In this document: positions 57,269 to 64,000 of the stretch, in pieces
Layout of the letters: each line of letters opens with the position of its first letter
Position numbering within the stretch: the first letter of the stretch is position 1
NCBI GenBank assembly: GCA_003280095.1
Contig: QCGA01000003.1
Coordinates: 1 to 64,000 of the forward strand
Direction of reading: 5' to 3'
DNA length: 64,000 bases
DNA from: Prochlorococcus sp. AG-363-O16
GTDB taxonomy: Bacteria > Cyanobacteriota > Cyanobacteriia > PCC-6307 > Cyanobiaceae
Notes under the pieces: generated by a model
What the model was told of the DNA's origin: nothing
Database searches by the model: none
The model's input: the letters and a program-made list of their open reading frames with translations, nothing else
Translations under genes and position numbers: made by a program

Positions 57269-57913
57269 ATGCCTTTTGATCCCCCACAGCGCACAACGCG
57301 TAGGCGCAGTTCTGCAGGTCCAGTTCCACCCCGAAGGCCTCTTTCTGGTTCTACTGACAATTTTGGTAGGCAGGGAGGAGGAGCTAGACCCACTTTCTTG
57401 ACTCTTAGAGATCATGGCAAAGTGTACGTGGCAGATTTGCCCAATCTTTCTGATGGTCAGTTAGCTCATATTGGGAAAGAGGCTGAAGAGGTACTGGAAA
57501 GCCTTGAGAGACGTATTACTGATTTAGAGCGTGAGGTTGGTTCAGGCGTTGGAGATAGCGATACCTTTATTAAGGCTTCAACAAAACGGGACGTTACAAG
57601 ACGATTTATACGAGCAATTCATGATGAGCAAGATCACAGGCGCAATAACCCAGCGTTACGTGATGCAGCAAGTGAGTCTCTTCCAAGAACATTTTTAGAG
57701 GTCGCTCGACATAGGCTGCCTGGAGCAACATTTGACTCTTTACTTCGGGAGGCTTTGGCTGCTTGTTCACAGGAGGATACTCAGGAACCAGAACCACCTA
57801 AAAAGGTCTCGTCAGAACCCCCAGTAAAGGTTGTTCAATTACGTGCAACTGACAACAGCATGCCAGTGGTTGTCAGTCCTGATCCACCTAGGAAAGGTTC
57901 CACTAGAGCGTAG
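57269..57913 (+). CDS. hypothetical protein
   Basis: 214 aa; PTFLTLRDHGKVYVADLPNLSDGQLAHIGKEAEEVLESLERRITDLEREVG; C-terminal Pro-rich region; no known domain recognised. Confidence 0.75.
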   Translation: MPFDPPQRTTRRRSSAGPVPPRRPLSGSTDNFGRQGGGARPTFLTLRDHGKVYVADLPNLSDGQLAHIGKEAEEVLESLERRITDLEREVGSGVGDSDTFIKASTKRDVTRRFIRAIHDEQDHRRNNPALRDAASESLPRTFLEVARHRLPGATFDSLLREALAACSQEDTQEPEPPKKVSSEPPVKVVQLRATDNSMPVVVSPDPPRKGSTRA

Positions 57914-58035
57914 GGATTTTTTGAATCGAACTGTTTAAAGTTCGAATTGGTTGGTTAAAGTTAAAGGCTCATAGTTCAAATATTTTCGTTGACTTTTTAC
58001 ATAAAAGTCTTACTAATAATTATTTCGTTAATTAC

Positions 58036-58296
58036 TTAATTAGTTGCTCCATTGCAGTACCTGACAGCACTTGAGGCAGTTTGACCACTGGCCTTGGCTT
58101 CTCTAATACATTGATTGAAAAACTCTGCCTCTTGTTTTATTGAGCAGAGACTTAAAGCAATTGTCACTAAAGCTAGTGCAGAGATAATTCTTCCTCCCAA
58201 TTGGATACTGCCATAAACCAACATGGCTTTTCTGCTGTTGCCTTTGCATCTTTTTGAGCCGCCGTTACTCTTGTTTTTGGATTTTTTGTCTCCCAT
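58036..58296 (-). CDS. hypothetical small membrane protein with basic N-terminus
   Basis: 86 aa: MGDKKSKNKSNGGSKRCKGNSRKAMLVYGSIQLGGRIISALALVTIALSLC; one TM; two downstream Cys. Confidence 0.6.
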   Translation of the reverse strand: MGDKKSKNKSNGGSKRCKGNSRKAMLVYGSIQLGGRIISALALVTIALSLCSIKQEAEFFNQCIREAKASGQTASSAVRYCNGATN

Positions 58297-58628
58297 TGGG
58301 GGGGGGTGCGAGTTCTAGAGTCAGCCTATATGAATATTTTATAGAGTGCGTCTATATGTACTTGATATTCCATATATCTGTTGAGCCAGCATAGTGCCTG
58401 ATAATTTGTGATTTGATGGTTTTTTGTTGATTATATTTCAGGTGATGATCTATGTTACATAAGAACTACTTTCTTCGGATTAGAATAATTTAGATTAAGT
58501 AAGTTTCAGGGCTAGGGTACTAAATATTGTTTTTTATTTTAATGAAGGCTTGATTCCTCTAGATGGAATCCTTGATGTATCTAATTCAGGATAGAAGAGA
58601 CATTAATATTTCCTAGGGAATTATTAAT

Positions 58629-59159
58629 TTACACTTCCCCACCCCCAAAGAAGCTTCCAGTTTTTTCGTAAATATATTTCTTCTGACCTTTAATTTTTAT
58701 TCCATATGGATTGGTGAAAATAGCAATTAGTACTCTTAAGAAACTGCATGGATTTCTTCTAATATTTGAGCTTGTTTCGTACACATCCTGAAATTGATTT
58801 CTTGCTGATTCCAAAAGAAGATTGACAGTTTCGGTATTAAGTATTCCTTTTTCTTTGAGAGCAAGAAGTACTTTCTTGCATTCATTTTCTTCAAGGACTA
58901 AAAGCAATCTCTTGAGAGAATTAATTGAACTTTGATTGCCTTTGACTATATCTCTGAGGACACTTTGATATAATATCTCCCACTTGTATGGCTCTTGCCT
59001 GAATAGATCTAATTCGGGCTTATGTAAAGTCTGTTTGTTGACTATAGAAAGACGTAAATAGTTATCTCTTTCTGTTTGTGAGGACTCCCAGAAACCATGC
59101 AACGGAGAACTTTCATTTATCTTTGACGAAATTTTTGAAAGTTGCTTCGAGGAACTCAC
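58629..59159 (-). CDS. hypothetical protein
   Basis: 176 aa ORF in an AT-rich region; no recognised domain. Confidence 0.5.
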   Translation of the reverse strand: MSSSKQLSKISSKINESSPLHGFWESSQTERDNYLRLSIVNKQTLHKPELDLFRQEPYKWEILYQSVLRDIVKGNQSSINSLKRLLLVLEENECKKVLLALKEKGILNTETVNLLLESARNQFQDVYETSSNIRRNPCSFLRVLIAIFTNPYGIKIKGQKKYIYEKTGSFFGGGEV

Positions 59160-59274
59160 CTGTTAATAGCTTTTATTGCTAGGAGTAGTTTCCCATAATT
59201 GCATGAGGTGAGACTGTGCTGGCTTATTTGATTTCAGGGTTCTGTAGGCCTTATTCCATTGTCTAGAGAAATGT

Positions 59275-59342
59275 ATTGGGCGCCTCTGGGGACATTGGGC
59301 GCCCGAGCCTGGGACAAATTGTATCTTTTTTGTCCCGACTCT
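59275..59342. other. tandem GC-rich stem-loops (candidate structured RNA, strand unproven)
   Basis: GGGCGCC (59278-59284) / GGCGCCC (59298-59304), then GGGACAAA (59311-59318) / TTTGTCCC (59329-59336); direct repeat ATTGGGCGCC at 59275 and 59294, in an AT-rich intergenic gap. Confidence 0.5.
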
Positions 59343-59370
59343 ATTGTCTTTCTAAACAGGAGACACGCTT

Positions 59371-59412
59371 ATGGCTGCAGGTAGAAATACCTGTTTTAAG
59401 TTTGTTAGATAG
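59371..59412 (+). CDS. candidate 13-aa micro-ORF MAAGRNTCFKFVR with AGGAG Shine-Dalgarno
   Basis: AGGAG (59358-59362), 8-nt spacer, ATG (59371), TAG (59410-59412); contains CAGGTA-GAAA-TACCTG hairpin followed by TTTT. Confidence 0.25.
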   Translation: MAAGRNTCFKFVR

Positions 59413-59418
59413 ATTGAA

Positions 59419-59649
59419 TTAGCCTATTTCTTTATTGATTGCTTCGGCATAAAAGACTTGTCCATTTGGCGTCATCATTAGTTTGTTCCATTCGCCATCT
59501 TCTGTTTTTAGAGCTACTTCCAAAACTTTTTCTTGGCCTCCGTTAGTAGTCCATTCCCTTACCCACCATTGGTTCTCTTGTTCAAATTGATATCCTCTAG
59601 ACCTTAATAGTGTGCGAATCGTGATTTCTCTGGCAAATGCTGAATCCAT
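59419..59649 (-). CDS. hypothetical protein
   Basis: 76 aa; REITIRTLLRSRGYQFEQENQWWVREWTTNGGQEKVLEVALKTEDGEWNKLMMTPNGQVFYAEAI. Confidence 0.6.
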   Translation of the reverse strand: MDSAFAREITIRTLLRSRGYQFEQENQWWVREWTTNGGQEKVLEVALKTEDGEWNKLMMTPNGQVFYAEAINKEIG

Positions 59650-59676
59650 TTCATTATCTCCTGTACTAACTTATTT

Positions 59677-59871
59677 CTAGACAGGCAAAAGAAGGCCGTC
59701 ATTGGGTAAAACTTCTTCTTTTGGTTTTCTGAGGATGGACCAATGTTGACATGACAGCTTTTTAGCTTCATTAGAAGCTATAGGGCAATTCCAAACTCGA
59801 CAGAAACCTCCTTCCAGTGGGCATCCACCAAAGTTGCGACAATTGGCACAACGAGCACGATTGAAAGGCAT
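59677..59871 (-). CDS. hypothetical Cys-rich small protein
   Basis: 64 aa; RARCANCRNFGGCPLEGGFCRVWNCPIASNEAKKLSCQHW, six Cys. Confidence 0.6.
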   Translation of the reverse strand: MPFNRARCANCRNFGGCPLEGGFCRVWNCPIASNEAKKLSCQHWSILRKPKEEVLPNDGLLLPV

Positions 59872-60028
59872 CTTTAGATGTCGAACTGCCTATTCCATTG
59901 TTAGTCAAATCGTCACCTCTAGTCAGTAGGCATAAGCTACTGTTTGGGAGCGTTCATTGTTCTAAAAACTATCAAGTTTAAAAAACACTAGTTAAATAGG
60001 CTTAAACTGATTAAATTTAATGATTACT

Positions 60029-60066
60029 GTTCTGTTAAGAGCGTTTTTGGAACACGATAACAGAAC
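60029..60066. repeat. 9-bp inverted repeat upstream of small ORF
   Basis: GTTCTGTTA (60029-60037) / TAACAGAAC (60058-60066), 20-nt loop, 30 bp before ORF 60097..60414. Confidence 0.6.
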
Positions 60067-60096
60067 GCTTTGGAATATTTTCGAAAGTGATCTTGA

Positions 60097-60414
60097 TTGG
60101 TTCTCAGTGATGCAAAAGACAAGAATGCTCTTGCACTCTCGAATATTCGCAGGATCATTTTAGAAAAGGACCTCGACTGCATGAATGATTCCAGTCATAG
60201 AACAGCAAAGTATGTCCGTATTCCTATTCCTCTAAAGAGAGAGTCTAAGCAGAGGAAAGTTTCACTGAAGGTCTCTCAGCTTATAGCGTTTCATAAGAAT
60301 TCGATTATTAGGGAGAAACAGAAACTGGGAGTTAGTGATTATGGGTTGCTTTGGATCTCCTTCTTTAGAGGGATAATAGTTGCTGTAGTCCTTGAGAGGC
60401 TTTTATTACATTGA
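60097..60414 (+). CDS. hypothetical protein with C-terminal hydrophobic segment
   Basis: 105 aa; overlaps the next ORF by 4 bp; possible start codon further downstream. Confidence 0.45.
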   Translation: MVLSDAKDKNALALSNIRRIILEKDLDCMNDSSHRTAKYVRIPIPLKRESKQRKVSLKVSQLIAFHKNSIIREKQKLGVSDYGLLWISFFRGIIVAVVLERLLLH

Positions 60415-60602
60415 TTAGGATTCTTTTACTTTGCTCAATCCTTTTAGTGGGATGGTCTTCTCCTGCACTTCGTTTTGCAGCCTCTAAAGCTCTTCGAATT
60501 ACTGCAAATAGGATAGAACCTAAAGAAGCCTTGAAGGAATCAAAGAACCCCAGATTTTTTAAAATACCCAATCCTTTTTATGACGAGAATCATCGGGAAT
60601 GA
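60411..60602 (+). CDS. hypothetical small protein with signal-like N-terminus
   Basis: 63 aa; MIRILLLCSILLVGWSSPALRFAASKALRITANRIEP. Confidence 0.5.
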   Translation: MIRILLLCSILLVGWSSPALRFAASKALRITANRIEPKEALKESKNPRFFKIPNPFYDENHRE

Positions 60603-60993
60603 CTAGCTCATCGAACAAACTTCTTCCTATTCCATTTCAGGTCAATCATTTACAGTAATCTTTCAACAATTCACTAGCTTGTTTAATAATTTTAGTTGCG
60701 ATATTATTTAATATATTTATTACTAGAAGCTTTTATAGATAAATGAATTATGCTCAATTCATTTGGGAGATCATCAATCAATAGTAATATAGCTTGATTC
60801 TATCTTTGTTAGCCCTTTGCATCAGTTCTTAATTCCTCATAGCCATTTTGATCTCTCTTTTGCAGTTAAGAGAAACCTATTTGCGCTATATCGATGCTGA
60901 GTAGATTGCTGTAAGGGCAATAAGCACTATCAAGCCAACGTCGAATATTAGGTGCCAGAATATTGGACAATATTGATGTTTCTAATCAATCAA

Positions 60994-61290
60994 TCAATTT
61001 TTTGATGTAAATGCAAGAAAAGAAAGGACAAAGAAAGTTATTGCAGCACCATATCCGCTTTTAAAATCTAGGAAACACATTGGAGAAGGTGTACAAAATG
61101 GAGGAGAAAAAGCATTCATAAAAAAATGTCCTACGAACTTAAGAACATAGAAAGTCATCACTACATAGGAGAACAACATTACAAAATTTCTTGGATTTTG
61201 TAGACCAGTCAGAAATATTGATTTCTTGCGATTATTGCTACTTAGCTTTTTTGCTGCTTCAGCACTTCCTAATTCTTCCTTTTCATTCAT
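60994..61290 (-). CDS. hypothetical small membrane protein
   Basis: 98 aa; two predicted TM segments (FVMLFSYVVMTFYVLKFVGHFF; YGAAITFFVLSFLAF). Confidence 0.5.
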   Translation of the reverse strand: MNEKEELGSAEAAKKLSSNNRKKSIFLTGLQNPRNFVMLFSYVVMTFYVLKFVGHFFMNAFSPPFCTPSPMCFLDFKSGYGAAITFFVLSFLAFTSKN

Positions 61291-61533
61291 ATCGTTTGCT
61301 CTAAAAGATAAATGCAGGTTAGTTCATTTTGCTTGGCGTTACAGGGATAAATTATTGCTCAAGGAATAGAGCTTCCTCTTGCTGACTTGGTGGTACAAGG
61401 ACGTTAAATTAAATACAGGGCGATGGTACTAGCCGTGTACCACCATTATTTATGGCGAAAAGGATTAGAAAAAATGATCGAATAGTTGAGTTCTTGCAAC
61501 TGACCACAGGGATCAGTCAGAAGAAAGGTAAGA

Positions 61534-61604
61534 AGGCGGCACCCAGATTCGAACTGGGGATAAAGGATTTGCAATCCTCTGCCTTACCACTTGGCCATGC
61601 CGCC
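61534..61604 (-). tRNA. trnC-GCA: tRNA-Cys (anticodon GCA)
   Basis: Minus strand GGCGGCATGGCCAAGTGGTAAGGCAGAGGATTGCAAATCCTTTATCCCCAGTTCGAATCTGGGTGCCGCCT; complete cloverleaf, loop TTGCAAA, U73 discriminator. Confidence 0.97.
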
Positions 61605-61628
61605 GAGAAGGTTTCTTCACCCTCATCA

Positions 61629-62879
61629 ATGGATCGTATCAGCGAAGGTGTTAACTCTTTGTTAGTAATTTCGAATGGTCATGGTGAAGATGAGATTGCA
61701 ATGCGAGTTTTGGAAGCTCTGCATGAGTTGTACCCTCGACTATTACTGGAAGTTTTACCATTAGTGGGAGGTGGAAACGCTTTTGAGTCTGCTGTCTCGG
61801 CTGGCTGGCTAAAACGTTTGGGTCCATCAGCATATTTGCCAAGTGGAGGTTTCTCAAATCAAAGCTTGGTTCCTTTAATTAAGGATCTTTTTGCGGGTTT
61901 AATTAGTTTGAGTTGGGAACAACTTAGAGTGGTTCTCAAGTCTGCTCATCACAACAAAGGAGTTCTCGCTGTTGGGGATCTTTTGCCTTTAATATTGGCT
62001 TGGATGAGTAGGTCTAAATATGTATTTATTGGGACTCCGAAAAGTGATTACACCTGGAGAAGTGGTCCTGGTAAGGCACTTAGTGATTATTACCACATGC
62101 TGAAGGGATCGGAATGGGACCCTTGGGAGTGGTTTCTCATGCGATCCAATAGATGTCAAATGGTGGCAGTGCGAGATAAATTAACCGCTAAAGGCTTGCG
62201 GAGACATGGAGTACTTGCTCAGGCTCCCGGTAATCCAATGATGGATGGTTTTATCGAAGAGCCTCTATCTATTGATTGGGGTCCATATAGACGTGTTTTA
62301 TTACTGTGTGGTAGTCGAATTCCAGAAGCTGTAGAGAATTTCACAAGATTATTACGCGCAGTCAATCGTTTAGATCATGTAGAGCCTTGTGCTGTGTTGG
62401 TTGCTCTTGGCTCAGAACCATCGGTTAAATATTTAGAAGTTGTGCTATCAGAGCATGGATATTTCGAGATACCTTCTCCAGTTGGAGGAATAGGGGTGAG
62501 CACTTGTTGGAGTAATGGCACAAAAATCTTTTGTCTAGGCCCTGGTCAATTCAAGCCTTGGGTACGTTTGGCTGAAGTGGGGTTGGCTACAGCAGGAACT
62601 GCTACAGAGCAATTAGTAGGTCTAGGGATTCCTGCTTTGTCAATTCCTGGACATGGCCCACAGTTTACTTTTGCTTTTGCTTTGCGCCAGAGTCGACTTT
62701 TGGGAGGAGCTGTACAACTTTGTCGAACTCCTAAGGCAATGGGTAACAGGTTGCAATTGTTGCTTGCTGATGAAGCTCTCAGGAGACGTTTTGGCAATGT
62801 TGGAGTTCAAAGGATGGGGCCAGCTGGAGGAAGTCGCGTTTTGGCCAAATTGATTGCTAAATCATTCTTTGGAGAATGA
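61629..62879 (+). CDS. lipid-A-disaccharide synthase-related protein (cyanobacterial LpxB-like family)
   Basis: LLVISNGHGEDEIAMRVLEAL; LPLVGGGNAFES; GTPKSDYTWRSGPG; APGNPMMDGF; GTATEQLVGLGIPALSIPGHGPQFT. Start placed after the antisense tRNA-Cys. Confidence 0.85.
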   Translation: MDRISEGVNSLLVISNGHGEDEIAMRVLEALHELYPRLLLEVLPLVGGGNAFESAVSAGWLKRLGPSAYLPSGGFSNQSLVPLIKDLFAGLISLSWEQLRVVLKSAHHNKGVLAVGDLLPLILAWMSRSKYVFIGTPKSDYTWRSGPGKALSDYYHMLKGSEWDPWEWFLMRSNRCQMVAVRDKLTAKGLRRHGVLAQAPGNPMMDGFIEEPLSIDWGPYRRVLLLCGSRIPEAVENFTRLLRAVNRLDHVEPCAVLVALGSEPSVKYLEVVLSEHGYFEIPSPVGGIGVSTCWSNGTKIFCLGPGQFKPWVRLAEVGLATAGTATEQLVGLGIPALSIPGHGPQFTFAFALRQSRLLGGAVQLCRTPKAMGNRLQLLLADEALRRRFGNVGVQRMGPAGGSRVLAKLIAKSFFGE

Positions 62880-62927
62880 AAACATTTAACCTGAAAGATC
62901 GATTCTTATAGCCCACACCTCATATCT

Positions 62928-63197
62928 ATGGCAGCCATTCAGGATCATGCCTATCTCAAGCTTTGTGCAGAGTTGGCAAGCTATCTCAGTATTAGTCTTT
63001 CTTCTGCTCGGAAGAAGGTCGAATTGGCAGCGCTTAAAAATGGAGGGAAGGACCTTGAGGCGCGCAAAGAAATGGCTATTCGTTTGGTTCAGGAGGCAAA
63101 GTCTCTCTCAAGCGGAAAGGATGGTTCTGTGGCTAAACAATTTGATGTTTTGCTTGCGGCTCTTGCAGAAGAAGAAAATTTCATGGTTGAGGATTAA
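62928..63197 (+). CDS. hypothetical protein
   Basis: 89 aa helical ORF MAAIQDHAYLKLCAELASYLSISLSSARKKVELAALKNGGKDLEARKEMAIRLVQEAK; no known domain recognised. Confidence 0.65.
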   Translation: MAAIQDHAYLKLCAELASYLSISLSSARKKVELAALKNGGKDLEARKEMAIRLVQEAKSLSSGKDGSVAKQFDVLLAALAEEENFMVED

Positions 63198-63204
63198 GTG
63201 GTCT

Positions 63205-63858
63205 TTAGTGTTCAAACACGTGTGTAAAGCGGAGTCGATCTAACTCTGATATTGCAGGCACACATTTAAAACAGCGCTGAGCTAAGTCCCAACGCTTTTC
63301 TCTTAAAAGCATCTTTTTTAGTTGCTGTTGGATAGCAATTAGAAAACGAGCATCATTGGCTGCGTATTTCAACTGAGCTGAACTTAGTTCTTCCACTCGA
63401 CCCCAGTCGCTGCTTTGGGCATGTTTGTCCAGTTCAACTCCTACTAATTCCATGACAACCTCTTTTAGTCCATGCCTTGGGCTGTAGGTTCGTGCTAGAC
63501 GACTAGCAATTTTGGTACAGAAGATAGGGTCGACTTTAATGTTTAGCCCGCTTGTTAGGGCAGCCACATCAAATCTTGCGAAGTGAAAAACCTTTTCAAT
63601 GGAAGGATTTTCCATAAGCATTTGTAGCCTAGGTGCAGATTTTTGACCAAGTAGAATTTTGATGCACGCAACGTTATCAAGAGGGTCGCAGATCTGAACT
63701 AGACAAAGTCTGTCTCGACCATGTACAAGCCCCATTGCTTCAGTATCTACCGCTAGCACTGAAGCCTTTCCTAATCGATCTGCCCATTCTTGGTTTAGGT
63801 CTTCATTGAAGACATTAAAGCTGGCTGGATTTTCAGGAAAATTTGACATGGCTGGCAA
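63205..63858 (-). CDS. rnd: ribonuclease D-like 3'-5' exonuclease
   Basis: VLAVDTEAMGLVHGRDRLCLVQICD; KVFHFARFDVAALTSGLNI; QLKYAANDARFLIAIQQQL (DEDD/DnaQ-like motifs). Confidence 0.88.
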   Translation of the reverse strand: MPAMSNFPENPASFNVFNEDLNQEWADRLGKASVLAVDTEAMGLVHGRDRLCLVQICDPLDNVACIKILLGQKSAPRLQMLMENPSIEKVFHFARFDVAALTSGLNIKVDPIFCTKIASRLARTYSPRHGLKEVVMELVGVELDKHAQSSDWGRVEELSSAQLKYAANDARFLIAIQQQLKKMLLREKRWDLAQRCFKCVPAISELDRLRFTHVFEH

Positions 63859-64000
63859 TAAATAATTTTAATCAAAGACACAGATTCTTCTGATTGTTCC
63901 ATTGGAACAATTGTTTTGTTTGGGATCTGTTATGTCAGACTAATTCCCTCTTGATCTATTAAAAGCTTTAGTGATGTAGTGCACTAGACAAATAATGCTC

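Noticed and set aside
61452-61628. N-terminal extension of the LpxB-like ORF
   Set aside because: Runs through an antisense tRNA-Cys and includes a translation of tRNA sequence (RFELGIKDLQSSALPLGHAAE), so it is not protein coding.

Overview
The window looks like a compact, AT-rich chromosomal segment from a marine picocyanobacterium. Its gene content (psaC, ho1-pebA-pebB, ndhS, panC/cmk fusion, RpaB-like regulator, no phycobilisome genes seen) suggests low-light Prochlorococcus; this assignment is inferred from protein families, with no database search. About 60 protein genes are supported, mostly housekeeping: mgtE, a sigma factor, mutY, ahcY, ssb, mreBCD, lysS, smpB, ruvB, thiC, tkt, fabF, acpP, psaC, glmS, manC, rimM, rnc, glgP, glcE, glcF, icd, ho1, pebA, pebB, panC/cmk, purM and rnd. 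RNA features are a TPP riboswitch before thiC, RNase P RNA (minus strand), tRNA-Arg(CCU) and tRNA-Cys(GCA, minus strand). There are several terminator-like hairpins. I saw no transposase, integrase, CRISPR array, rRNA or prophage. The least explained part is about 58.0-61.4 kb, a run of small lineage-specific ORFs. It contains a GC-rich tandem-hairpin element followed by a well-spaced Shine-Dalgarno and a 13-codon micro-ORF (about 59,275-59,412), the best candidate here for an undescribed RNA or micropeptide. Other points of interest are a four-carbon-acid-sugar-kinase-like gene packed antisense between glcE and glcF, a GtrA-ChbG/YdjC domain fusion, a psaC terminator that abuts the glmS start codon, and possible divergent start codons of tsaE and ahcY overlapping in one CCATGG.
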